Part shown: positions 23,458-31,201 of the stretch, one piece after another
How positions within the stretch are numbered: the stretch's first letter is position 1
How the letters are laid out: the number at the start of each line of letters is the position of its first letter
Assembly: GCA_023411395.1 (NCBI GenBank)
Contig: JAEYOV010000015.1
Span: forward strand, 1 to 42,058
Reading direction: 5' to 3'
Length of the DNA stretch: 42,058 nucleotides
Source of the DNA: Bacillota bacterium
GTDB taxonomy: Bacteria; Bacillota; Clostridia; Christensenellales; Aristaeellaceae
Program-made: the position numbers and the translations under genes
The notes under the pieces: generated by a model
What the model saw: only the letters and a program-made list of their open reading frames with translations
What the model was told of the DNA's origin: nothing
Databases searched by the model: none

Positions 23458-24015
23458 ATGCTGACGATCCTGCCCTTGAATGAAGCCACCATCCCTCTGT
23501 ACAATCAGATCGACAACCGTTATCTGGTGGGGGAGCTGGCCGCTGTGCGGGTGACCCGTTCCGGCTTTTCCTTGGAATACATGCCGATGAACAAGGCGGA
23601 ATGGCATACATATCCTCCGGTGAGCCTGTTTACGCCCGAGGAGCTGCTCAAGCGGAAGGATGCCATATGCTTTTTTGCTTTTTTGGAGGGGAAGCCCACC
23701 GGGCAGGCGGTGATCGCGCGCCACTGGAATAATTTGGCCATGCTTTGGGACATTCGTGTGGATGTACGCAGCCGCCGCAAGGGCATGGGCCGGGCGCTTC
23801 TGGAAGCCTGCCGGAGCTGGGCCATTCATCAGGGACTGAAGGGGATCATGGCCGAAACGCAGGACGGCAATCCTGTTGCCTGCCAGTTTTATCAAAGCAG
23901 CGGTTTTGTGCTGGGCGGTGTGGACAGAATGTTGTATGCGGCCACGCCCAAGCAAGCGCAAAAGCCGCCCGCGCTCAGGGATAGCGCGCTGTTCTTTTAT
24001 TTGCTGTTTGACTGA
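23458..24015 (+). CDS. GNAT acetyltransferase, streptothricin-acetyltransferase-like
   Basis: A 185-residue GNAT protein. The core LWDIRVDVRSRRKGMGRALLE (about 96-116), the AETQDGNPVACQFYQSSGF segment and the LGGVDRMLYA ending resemble SatA-type streptothricin acetyltransferases more than generic GNATs. Chromosomal members of this group in Clostridia are not shown to confer resistance, so the substrate is open. ATG 23458 has AAGGAG seven bases upstream; an ATG at 23451 is adjacent to that motif. It is 28 bases upstream of rluB, so they may share a transcript. Confidence 0.82.
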   Translation: MLTILPLNEATIPLYNQIDNRYLVGELAAVRVTRSGFSLEYMPMNKAEWHTYPPVSLFTPEELLKRKDAICFFAFLEGKPTGQAVIARHWNNLAMLWDIRVDVRSRRKGMGRALLEACRSWAIHQGLKGIMAETQDGNPVACQFYQSSGFVLGGVDRMLYAATPKQAQKPPALRDSALFFYLLFD

Positions 24016-24043
24016 TTGCTGCTTATTTGAGGGAAGAATGATC

Positions 24044-24748
24044 ATGCGCTTGCAAAAATACCTGGCCCAGTGCGGCGTGGCGTCCCGGCGGACGGCGGAA
24101 AAGATGATATTAGACGGCCGCGTGAAGGTAGGCGGCGTGGTTGTCACACAGATGGGCGTTTTGGTGGAGCCGGGCGATCTGGTGCTTGTGGACGATAAGC
24201 CCGTTCAGCCGGAAGAGGAAAAGCACTACCTGCTTTATCACAAGCCCATGGGGGAGGTGACCACCGCCTCCGATCCCGAGGGGCGGCCCACCGTGCTGGA
24301 CAAGTTCCGAGAATATCCCGTGCGATTGTACCCTGTGGGACGGCTGGATTTTGACAGCGAAGGGCTTTTGCTCTTAACCAACGACGGCGAGCTGACCCAG
24401 CGGATGCTCCATCCCAGCCGGGAAGTGGAGAAGGTCTATCTGGCGAAGGTATCCAACCGCCTTGTGCCGGAGACGGCCAAACGTTTGCAGGAGGGTGTAT
24501 GGCTGAACGGGCGGCGAACCGCCCCCGCCAAGGTGCGCATTTTGAAGTATGACGCGTTTTCCACCTCGGTGCTCATCGCCATCCACGAGGGGCGCAACCG
24601 GCAGGTGCGCCGCATGTTCGAGGCGGTTGGCCATCAGGTGGTGCTTTTGCGCCGCGTGCAGTTCGGGCCATTGAAGCTTGGGGATGTGCAGCGGGGCCAG
24701 TGGCGCCATCTGACGGCGGAGGAAGTGCGGCTTTTGAAGGGCTTGTGA
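24044..24748 (+). CDS. rluB: Ribosomal large-subunit pseudouridine synthase B type
   Basis: A 234-residue RsuA/RluB-family enzyme. The N-terminal S4 domain (MRLQKYLAQCGVASRRTAEK) binds rRNA. The catalytic domain has VGRLDFDSEGLLLLTNDG with catalytic D102, and EGRNRQVRRMFEAVGH. It would form pseudouridine in helix 80-93 of 23S rRNA, as RluB does. I use ATG 24044, where the family begins and GAGGGA is at a good distance; ATG 24038 is too close. In other spore formers rluB lies near the scpAB-dac region, and here a padR cassette and an acetyltransferase separate it from dac. mnmM follows after seven bases. Confidence 0.95.
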   Translation: MRLQKYLAQCGVASRRTAEKMILDGRVKVGGVVVTQMGVLVEPGDLVLVDDKPVQPEEEKHYLLYHKPMGEVTTASDPEGRPTVLDKFREYPVRLYPVGRLDFDSEGLLLLTNDGELTQRMLHPSREVEKVYLAKVSNRLVPETAKRLQEGVWLNGRRTAPAKVRILKYDAFSTSVLIAIHEGRNRQVRRMFEAVGHQVVLLRRVQFGPLKLGDVQRGQWRHLTAEEVRLLKGL

Positions 24749-24755
24749 CAAGTGT

Positions 24756-25322
24756 ATGGCCTATTTGCTGAAAAGCGCCCGGCATCTGGCGGCGGAGTGC
24801 CACCGGCAATTGATACGCCCCGGTGACCGGGTCATCGACGCCACCATGGGCAATGGTCAGGATACCTGTGCCCTGGCTCGTTTGGTGGGGGAGGCGGGGA
24901 AGGTATTCGCTTTTGATGTGCAGGCGGAGGCGGTTATAAAAACGCGGGCACTGCTTTCGCGGGAAGGACTGCTTGAAAGATGCGAGCTTCACTGCCTTGG
25001 ACATGAGCATATTCTGCAAATAGTACAGGAGCCGGTCAGGCTGGCGGTGTTCAATCTTGGCTGGCTCCCCGGCGGGGACAAATCCGTCACCACCCGCTGG
25101 GAAACGACGAAAACGGCGGTGGAGGCCTGTTCGCAGCTTTTGCTGCCGGGCGGCGTTTGCACCGTCTGTTCCTATCCCGGCCATCCGGAAGGCTGCCATG
25201 AGCTGAAAGAACTGGAAAGCTGGCTTCAAACATGGCCCCCGCAGCAATTCAATATCCTCCATCAGCGGTTTCTCAATGCCGGATCAGGCGCGCCGGAATG
25301 CTTCATCCTGCAAAAGCAATGA
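24756..25322 (+). CDS. mnmM: tRNA (mnm5s2U34) methyltransferase (YtqB/MnmM type)
   Basis: A 188-residue SAM-dependent methyltransferase. The opening MAYLLKSARHLAAE, the SAM-binding VIDATMGNGQDT (about 26-37), NLGWLPGGDKSV and SYPGHPEG are characteristic of the YtqB family, now assigned to the last step of mnm5s2U34 formation at the tRNA wobble base. Earlier annotations call it rRNA methylase. Length normal. The ribosome binding site is weak, so translation is probably coupled to rluB. No clear terminator is seen in 25323-25506. Confidence 0.9.
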   Translation: MAYLLKSARHLAAECHRQLIRPGDRVIDATMGNGQDTCALARLVGEAGKVFAFDVQAEAVIKTRALLSREGLLERCELHCLGHEHILQIVQEPVRLAVFNLGWLPGGDKSVTTRWETTKTAVEACSQLLLPGGVCTVCSYPGHPEGCHELKELESWLQTWPPQQFNILHQRFLNAGSGAPECFILQKQ

Positions 25323-25506
25323 TGCGACACCCATGCCGCGGGAAGCGGTTTCTTTTTTTAAAACTTGTTAAAAGAAAAACAATCAAAGTACTAATTGCAG
25401 CAGGAAATAGGGGGAGATTGTAGAATAATAGAAATTGGGAAGGATTTGAACCTTTTTGCCTTACCTCAGGAAGAGGTTTATAGGAAAACCACGGGAGGAG
25501 AACGCC

Positions 25507-26991
25507 ATGAACGGTACCCAGGGTTTTGCGCAGGTGCTGGAGAAAAAACAGGACATCATCAAGGGGAACGCGGAGCGGGTGGAAAAGCAGCGGGCCGCCG
25601 GCAAACTGACGGCTCGTGAACGTATCGCAAAGCTTATGGATCAGGGAAGCTTTGTGGAAATGGACACCCTTGTCTCCCGCAGCGAGGAGGGCGCCGGAGT
25701 GGTGACGGGTTATGGCACCATACGGGAGCGCCCTGTTTATCTGTTTGCCCAGGATTTTACCGTGCATGGCGGAGCCATGGGGGAGATGCAGGCCGCAAAG
25801 ATTGTAAAGGTGCTGGACCTGGCGCAAAAGACGGGCGCGCCTGTGCTGGCTCTTTGCGACAGCGCCGGCGTGCGGCTGGATGAAGGTGCCCGGGCCATGG
25901 ATGCCTATGCGAAAATTTATGCGAAGCTGGCCCGCTTAAGCGGTGTCTGTCCGGTGGTATCCCTGGTGCTGGGGCCCTGCGTGGGCGGCGCGGCATTGAT
26001 CGCCCGCATGGCGGACATCAGCATCATGGCCAAAAATGTGGGCGAGCTGATGGTATTTGGCCCCCAGGTGGTCAGCGCGGCCACCGGCAAGGATTATACG
26101 GCCAAAACCCTGGGCGGCGCGGAAGCGCTGGCGGCCCAGGGCGGCGTTTCGATGGTGGCTGGCAATGAGGAGGAGGCGCTCGCGCTGGCCGCCGATTTGC
26201 TGGATTTATTGCCCGGCAGCAACGCGGAAGACGCTCCCATTGTGGATACGGACGATTTGAACCGTCTGATGCCTCAGGTGGATGGCGCCGATTCCGACGC
26301 GCTTCTGGCCGCGCTGATGGATGGCGGCAGCTTTATCGAGCTGAACGGGGAGTACGCAAAATCCATCCGCATTGCTTTGGGCCGTCTTGGCGGCCGTACG
26401 GTGGGCGTGGTGTGCTCCAATGCCGGCGAGGACGGCGGGCGGCTTACCCCCGGCGCCTTAAACAAGGCGGCCAGGTTTGTGCGTTTCTGTGACTGCTACA
26501 GCCTGCCGGTGGTGAGCCTGATCCACTCGGCCGGGCTGGCCATGGTGAAGCCCGAGGAGCAGGCATGGCAGCTTACCGCCGCCAGCCAGCTTTTATATGC
26601 GTATGCCGAAGCTACCTGCCCCAAGGTATCCGTGGTCGTGGGCAATGCCATTGGCGTAAGCTACGTGGCCATGGGCGGAAAAGCCAACGCGGACATCGCG
26701 TATGGCTGGCCGGGGGCTGTGGTATCGGCCCTTTCCCCGGAAGCCGCCGTGCAGGTGCTCTACGATAAGGAGCTGAAGCAGAGCAAAGAGCCAGCCGTTG
26801 AGGCCCGCGAAAAGCTTGTGGCGGAATATGCCGCGAACGTGGCCGACGGCGTACAGGCGGCCAGGAACGGTATTCTGGACGATGTGATCGAGCCTGAGCA
26901 GACACGCAAATATCTGATTGCCGCGCTGGAAATGCTGTCTTCCAAGAGGGATTCCAACCCGCCCAAAAAGCACGGCAACCTGCCGTTGTAA
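25507..26991 (+). CDS. mmdA: Acyl-CoA carboxyltransferase subunit (MmdA/12S type)
   Basis: A 494-residue carboxyltransferase with two crotonase-like halves, as in PccB, MmdA and the transcarboxylase 12S subunit. ERVEKQRAAGKLTARERI is the usual opening. LALCDSAGVRLDEGAR and the GPCVGGAA oxyanion loop lie in the N half, and a PVVSLIHSAGL stretch and SYVAMGGKANAD in the C half. It would move the carboxyl group between an acyl-CoA such as methylmalonyl-CoA and the biotin carrier encoded two genes on. At 494 residues it is slightly shorter than most homologues (about 510-520). ATG 25507 follows GGGAGGAGAACGCC. First gene of the five-gene decarboxylase cluster. Acyl-CoA specificity is not proven. 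Confidence 0.9.
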   Translation: MNGTQGFAQVLEKKQDIIKGNAERVEKQRAAGKLTARERIAKLMDQGSFVEMDTLVSRSEEGAGVVTGYGTIRERPVYLFAQDFTVHGGAMGEMQAAKIVKVLDLAQKTGAPVLALCDSAGVRLDEGARAMDAYAKIYAKLARLSGVCPVVSLVLGPCVGGAALIARMADISIMAKNVGELMVFGPQVVSAATGKDYTAKTLGGAEALAAQGGVSMVAGNEEEALALAADLLDLLPGSNAEDAPIVDTDDLNRLMPQVDGADSDALLAALMDGGSFIELNGEYAKSIRIALGRLGGRTVGVVCSNAGEDGGRLTPGALNKAARFVRFCDCYSLPVVSLIHSAGLAMVKPEEQAWQLTAASQLLYAYAEATCPKVSVVVGNAIGVSYVAMGGKANADIAYGWPGAVVSALSPEAAVQVLYDKELKQSKEPAVEAREKLVAEYAANVADGVQAARNGILDDVIEPEQTRKYLIAALEMLSSKRDSNPPKKHGNLPL

Positions 26992-27006
26992 AGGGGGGGA
27001 GGATAT

Positions 27007-27366
27007 ATGGACAGATTGTTAACCGGCTTATCCGTTGCGTTGATCGGGATGCTGATTGTATTTATCGGTTTGGTGGTTCTCATTTTCTGCATCTCTCTGT
27101 TGCGGAAGGTGGCAAAAGAAAAACCGAAGCGGGAGGGCGTCAAGGCACCGGAGGGCTTTGCGGAAGCGCCTGCGGCGGAGCTGCCCCCGGCAGCACCGGC
27201 TGCCAATTCCGGTGAGGGAGCGGAGCTGATTGCCGTCTTGACCGCCGCCGTGGCCGCCCTGTGGGAAGGGGAACAGGGTTTTGTGGTGCGCAGGGTGCGG
27301 CGCGTTCACCTAAGCCCCGCCTGGGAAAAGGCCGGCCGCGAAGAACAGATATACAGCCGCATGTAA
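27007..27366 (+). CDS. oadG: Na+-translocating decarboxylase gamma/delta subunit (OadG family)
   Basis: A 119-residue small membrane subunit with one N-terminal TM helix (LLTGLSVALIGMLIVFIGLV begins it, about residues 4-33), an Ala/Pro-rich linker (about 50-68), and a short C-terminal domain (ELIAVLTAAVAALWEGEQ). OadG proteins hold the carboxyltransferase on the membrane beta subunit. AAGGGGGGAGGATAT precedes the ATG, 15 bases after mmdA. The gene order mmdA-oadG-biotin carrier-oadB matches methylmalonyl-CoA decarboxylase clusters. Confidence 0.88.
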   Translation: MDRLLTGLSVALIGMLIVFIGLVVLIFCISLLRKVAKEKPKREGVKAPEGFAEAPAAELPPAAPAANSGEGAELIAVLTAAVAALWEGEQGFVVRRVRRVHLSPAWEKAGREEQIYSRM

Positions 27367-27394
27367 GCATGAAATAAAACGAGGAGGATATCTT

Positions 27395-27796
27395 ATGCGT
27401 AAGTTTATGATCACCGTCAATGGTACTTCATATGAAGTGGAAGTAGAAGAAGTGGCTGCCGGTGCGGCTGCCCCCGTTGTTCGTTCCGCAGCGTCTGTTG
27501 CGCCTCCCGCCCCGGTGGCGGCTCCCGCGGCCGCCCCTGCACCCGCCGCTGCTCCCAAAGCCGCCCCCGCCCCTGTGGCCGGCGGCCAGGCCATCAAGGC
27601 CCCCATGCCCGGCAATGTGCTGGATGTGAAGGTCAAGGCCGGTGATGCGGTGAAAAAGGGAAGCGTGCTTTTGATTCTGGAAGCCATGAAGATGGAGAAC
27701 GAGATCATGGCTCCCCAGGACGGCACGGTGGCCCAGATTGTCGTTTCCAAGGGCGCCAGCGTGAACGCCGGGGATGCGCTTATCATGCTGGCCTGA
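27395..27796 (+). CDS. Biotin carboxyl carrier protein
   Basis: A 133-residue carrier. The N-terminal MRKFMITVNGTSYEVEVEEV strand set is followed by an Ala/Pro linker (about 30-65) that gives the swinging arm, and a biotinyl domain at about 67-133 with EAMKMEN, in which K99 is the biotinylation site 34 residues from the C-terminus. It is the only biotin carrier in the cluster, so both carboxyltransferases (25507 and 29138) would have to use it. GAGGAGGATATCTT precedes the ATG. Confidence 0.95.
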   Translation: MRKFMITVNGTSYEVEVEEVAAGAAAPVVRSAASVAPPAPVAAPAAAPAPAAAPKAAPAPVAGGQAIKAPMPGNVLDVKVKAGDAVKKGSVLLILEAMKMENEIMAPQDGTVAQIVVSKGASVNAGDALIMLA

Positions 27797-27826
27797 CGGA
27801 ATGACGGGAAAGCGAGTTGATGACCC

Positions 27827-29089
27827 ATGGAAAATCTGGACATTCTCCAGTCATTGAAAGATCTGGCTGCTACGTCCGGTATTTCGCAATTGCTGGCGGA
27901 CCCCAAACCGCTGATCATGATCGCGATTGCGTGCATCCTGATGTATCTGGCCATTGTGAAAAAGTTCGAGCCGCTGCTTCTTTTGCCCATATCCTTTGGC
28001 ATGCTGCTGGCCAATTTGCCCCTGGCCGGTCTGATGGGGGAGCCGACCTATCGTTATTTGGCCACTGCAATTGATGAATCCGGCAAACATGGGATCGCCG
28101 TAACCATGCCGGACGGCACCATGATGTACCAATATTTAACCTCCTCCGGCGGCCTGTTGTATTACCTGTACCAGGGCGTGAAGCTGGGTATCTATCCGCC
28201 ATTGATATTCCTTGGCGTAGGCGCCATGACGGACTTTGGCCCCCTGATCGCCAACCCCAAGTCCCTGCTGCTGGGCGCGGCGGCCCAATTGGGTATTTTT
28301 GCCACCTTTATCGGAGCGATCTTAATCGGACCGCTGTTGCCGGAGGGCATTTCAGCGGCGGAAGCCGCCTCTATTGGCATCATCGGCGGCGCGGATGGCC
28401 CTACGGCGATTTACCTGGCTGGGAAACTGGCACCCCACCTGTTAGGCCCTATTGCCGTAGCGGCTTACAGTTACATGGCGCTGGTGCCGGTGATCCAGCC
28501 CCCGATCATGAAGCTGCTGACCACCAAGAAAGAACGCATGGTGGTCATGGAGCAATTGCGGCCCGTCAGCAAAAAGGAAAAGATCATTTTCCCCATTCTG
28601 GTGACCATCGTGGTGTCCCTGCTGCTGCCCTCCGCGGCGCCGCTGGTGGGTATGCTGATGCTGGGTAACCTGCTGCGCGAATCCTTTGTGGCGGACCGGC
28701 TGAACAAGACCGCCCAGAATGAATTGATGAACATCGTCACCATCTTCCTGGGCGTTACCGTAGGCGCCACCGCCAACGCGGAGACTTTTCTGAATCCGAA
28801 AACCCTTTTAATCATACTGCTTGGCGTGGTGGCATTCTCTATCGGTACGGCCGGCGGAGTGCTGCTGGGCAAGCTGATGTATAAGATAACAGGCGGGAAG
28901 GTCAATCCTTTGATCGGCTCGGCCGGCGTATCCGCGGTGCCGATGGCCGCCCGTGTATCTCAAATGGTAGGCCAGAAAGAGAACCCCGGCAACTTCCTGC
29001 TGATGCATGCCATGGGGCCCAATGTGGCCGGCGTGATCGGCTCGGCCATCGCTGCCGGCGTGCTGCTGAGCATGTTTGGCGGCCACTGA
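27827..29089 (+). CDS. oadB: Na+-translocating decarboxylase beta subunit
   Basis: A 420-residue polytopic membrane subunit that decarboxylates carboxybiotin and couples it to Na+ export. GGADGPTAIYLAGKLAP contains the conserved aspartate (D190). PPLIFLGVGAMTDFGPLIAN, NLLRESFVADRL with a following ELMNIVTIFLGVTVGA-type stretch, and GSAGVSAVPMAARVSQ are further family blocks. Length normal. The start at ATG 27827 has only a weak upstream site (GGGAAAGCGAG). It lies between the carrier and the oxaloacetate-type carboxyltransferase, so the energy-conserving step can serve either substrate. Confidence 0.96.
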   Translation: MENLDILQSLKDLAATSGISQLLADPKPLIMIAIACILMYLAIVKKFEPLLLLPISFGMLLANLPLAGLMGEPTYRYLATAIDESGKHGIAVTMPDGTMMYQYLTSSGGLLYYLYQGVKLGIYPPLIFLGVGAMTDFGPLIANPKSLLLGAAAQLGIFATFIGAILIGPLLPEGISAAEAASIGIIGGADGPTAIYLAGKLAPHLLGPIAVAAYSYMALVPVIQPPIMKLLTTKKERMVVMEQLRPVSKKEKIIFPILVTIVVSLLLPSAAPLVGMLMLGNLLRESFVADRLNKTAQNELMNIVTIFLGVTVGATANAETFLNPKTLLIILLGVVAFSIGTAGGVLLGKLMYKITGGKVNPLIGSAGVSAVPMAARVSQMVGQKENPGNFLLMHAMGPNVAGVIGSAIAAGVLLSMFGGH

Positions 29090-29137
29090 GCCGACAGGAT
29101 GTTGCCAGAGTGAAATCTAGTAAAGGAGTAACGCATT

Positions 29138-30538
29138 ATGCCTAAAGTACTGATTACCGATACCATCCTGCGGGACGCGCACCAGTCACAGGCGGCCACC
29201 CGCATGAAGACCAGCGAAATGCTTCCGGCCTGCGAAAAGCTGGACAAGGTGGGGTACTTTTCCCTGGAGTGCTGGGGCGGCGCCACCTTTGACTCCTGCC
29301 TTCGTTTTTTGAACGAGGACCCCTGGGAGCGGCTGCGCGCGCTGCGCAAGGCGCTGCCCAATACAAAGCTGCAAATGCTCCTGCGCGGGCAGAACATACT
29401 TGGCTACAAACATTACGCCGACGATGTGGTGGATTATTTCGTCAAGAAGACGCTGGAAAACGGCATTGACATCATCCGTACCTTTGACGCCTTGAATGAC
29501 CTTAGGAACATGGAAACAGCCGTCAAGGCCACCAAAAAGTACGGCGGCACCGCCGAGGTGGCCATGAGCTATACCATCTCCCCCGTGCATACGGAGGATT
29601 ACTTTGTCAAGCTGGCCGAAGACATCGAGGCCATGGGCGCGGATATCATCTGCATCAAGGATATGGCGAACCTGCTTTTGCCCTACAGCGCCTATTCCCT
29701 GATCAAGCGGTTGAAGAAAGCCACGAAGCTTCCCATCGTTCTGCACACCCACAATACCACCGGCACCGGCGACATGACGCTTTTGAAGGCCGTGGAGGCG
29801 GGCGTGGACATCGTGGATACCGCCCTGTCGCCCCTTGGCAACGGCACCGCCCAGCCCGCCACCGAAGCGCTGGTGGCCACGCTGAAGGGCACGGAATACG
29901 ACACCGGCCTGGATCTGGGCCTTTTGAGCGAAATCGCCACCCATTTCAGGGATGTGGCCCAAAGGCTTACCAAGGATGGCTGGCGCGATCCGGGGCGTGT
30001 GCTCGCCGTGGACACCAACACGCTGATCTACCAGGTTCCCGGCGGCATGCTGTCCAACCTGATCGGCCAGTTGAAGGAAGCCAACGCCATGGACAAATAT
30101 TACGACGTGCTGGCCGAGATCCCCAATGTCCGCAAGGACTGCGGCTATCCGCCCCTGGTGACGCCCACCAGTCAAATCGTGGGTACCCAGGCCGTCATGA
30201 ACGTGTTGGGCGGCGAGCGGTACAAGATGGTCACAAAGGAAACCAAGGCCATGCTCCGCGGCGAATATGGCCGCTTGCCCGCACCGGTGGATGAAGTCGT
30301 ACGTAAAAAGGTGATCGGTAACGCTGCCGTCATCACCAAGCGCCCCGCCGATGACATCCCGCCGGAATTGGATAAATACCGGGAGGAGATCCGCGAGTAC
30401 TATGAGCAGGAAGAGGATGTTCTCTCCTATGCCCTGTTCCCCCAGGTGGCGGTGAAGTTCTTCCAGTTCCGTCAGGCTCAAAAGTATCAAATCGACCACA
30501 CCATGCTCAACCGCAATGATATGACCATGCCGGTATGA
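29138..30538 (+). CDS. oadA: Oxaloacetate decarboxylase alpha / 5S-type carboxyltransferase
   Basis: A 466-residue TIM-barrel carboxyltransferase of the HMGL-like/PYC-OADA type: ITDTILRDAHQSQAATRMKT with the metal aspartate, the FDALNDLRN loop, the metal-binding HTHNTTG, and a conserved PYC_OADA domain to about 460. It lacks the C-terminal biotin domain of classical OadA, so it must use the separate carrier at 27395. It resembles the 5S subunit of propionibacterial transcarboxylase, acting on oxaloacetate/pyruvate. AAAGGAG precedes ATG 29138. A hairpin of the family-2 repeat begins four bases after the stop and may terminate the operon. Confidence 0.95.
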   Translation: MPKVLITDTILRDAHQSQAATRMKTSEMLPACEKLDKVGYFSLECWGGATFDSCLRFLNEDPWERLRALRKALPNTKLQMLLRGQNILGYKHYADDVVDYFVKKTLENGIDIIRTFDALNDLRNMETAVKATKKYGGTAEVAMSYTISPVHTEDYFVKLAEDIEAMGADIICIKDMANLLLPYSAYSLIKRLKKATKLPIVLHTHNTTGTGDMTLLKAVEAGVDIVDTALSPLGNGTAQPATEALVATLKGTEYDTGLDLGLLSEIATHFRDVAQRLTKDGWRDPGRVLAVDTNTLIYQVPGGMLSNLIGQLKEANAMDKYYDVLAEIPNVRKDCGYPPLVTPTSQIVGTQAVMNVLGGERYKMVTKETKAMLRGEYGRLPAPVDEVVRKKVIGNAAVITKRPADDIPPELDKYREEIREYYEQEEDVLSYALFPQVAVKFFQFRQAQKYQIDHTMLNRNDMTMPV

Positions 30539-30541
30539 CTT

Positions 30542-30746
30542 CGAGAAAATGACTGTGTCATTTTCTCGACCCTGCACTTTTTGCCTGTCGCCCAACGCAT
30601 CGGTCATCGCTTCGCTAGACCGATGCAGGCCAACGGTAGGCAAAAAGTGTAAGGAATGTTTGCTTCGCAAACCCCCGTCCGACCGGCAAAGCCGGTCGAG
30701 ACGATCTCAAATGAAGGGGTTCCACCCCTTCATTGCATCCCCGGAA
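30542..30746 (+). repeat. Family-2 intergenic hairpin repeat, copy A
   Basis: A string of hairpins fills most of the gene-free stretch 30539-30894. It includes CGAGAAAATGAC/GTCATTTTCTCG (30542-30568), GCATCGGTC/GACCGATGC (about 30597-30626), GTTTGC/GCAAAC, GACCGGC/GCCGGTC and AATGAAGGGGT/ACCCCTTCATT, ending at CCGGAA. Copy B (33681-33950) is the same string on the opposite strand. Several stems differ in sequence yet still pair. The first hairpin sits immediately after the oadA stop. Confidence 0.8.
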
Positions 30747-30834
30747 GTATACCTGATTTTTTTGATTTGCAAAGAACGGCATACGCTACTCAGCTCTTTT
30801 CGTTCTTTGCCCGGGCCAACTTTTGAGGAATGCT

Positions 30835-30862
30835 TGCACTTTTCCCCAAAGCATGGTATGAT
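30835..30862 (+). promoter_or_regulatory. Promoter for secG
   Basis: TTGCAC (30835-30840), a 16-base spacer and TATGAT (30857-30862), 33 bases before the secG start. Confidence 0.65.
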
Positions 30863-30894
30863 AGTTGCGCTTTGAGTTCAAGGAGGTTCCGCAC

Positions 30895-31131
30895 ATGCAG
30901 TTTATGGAAATTTTGGTCAGTATCATCCTTATTCTTTCCTCCCTGGTGATGATTGTTACCGTGCTTTTGCAAAGCGGGCAGGCCCAAGGGCTGGGCTCTA
31001 TCGCCGGAGGCGCGGAGACCTTCTTTGGCAAAAACAAGGCCAAGTCCGTGGAAGGAAAATTGGCGCTGATTACCAAGATTGCCGCGGGCGTGTTTGTGGC
31101 CATGGCATTGGTGACGGTGGTAATTTCCTAA
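30895..31131 (+). CDS. secG: Preprotein translocase subunit SecG
   Basis: A 78-residue membrane protein with two TM helices (about 4-24 and 55-76) and the conserved cytoplasmic loop LLQSGQAQGLGSIAGGAETF, diagnostic for SecG. It joins SecYE and aids preprotein export. AAGGAGG precedes ATG 30895; the in-frame ATG 30 bases earlier lies before that site. In many Firmicutes rnr and smpB follow secG. Here it is monocistronic with its own promoter and terminator, next to two hairpin repeats, which may reflect a local rearrangement. Confidence 0.95.
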   Translation: MQFMEILVSIILILSSLVMIVTVLLQSGQAQGLGSIAGGAETFFGKNKAKSVEGKLALITKIAAGVFVAMALVTVVIS

Positions 31132-31147
31132 GGCATCATGCCATACC

Positions 31148-31183
31148 AAAAGGCCGGTCAGAATACTCTGCCGGCCTTTTTGT
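31148..31183 (+). terminator. Terminator of secG (possibly bidirectional with glmM)
   Basis: AAAAGGCCGG (31148-31157) pairs with CCGGCCTTTT (31171-31180), with TTTTT on the plus strand and CTTTTGG on the minus strand. Confidence 0.85.
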
Positions 31184-31201
31184 GTTGCCATCGGATGGGC
31201 G

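Noticed and set aside
29186..30670. A 494-codon open frame antisense to oadA
   Set aside because: Shadow of a strongly biased coding sequence; no recognisable protein features.
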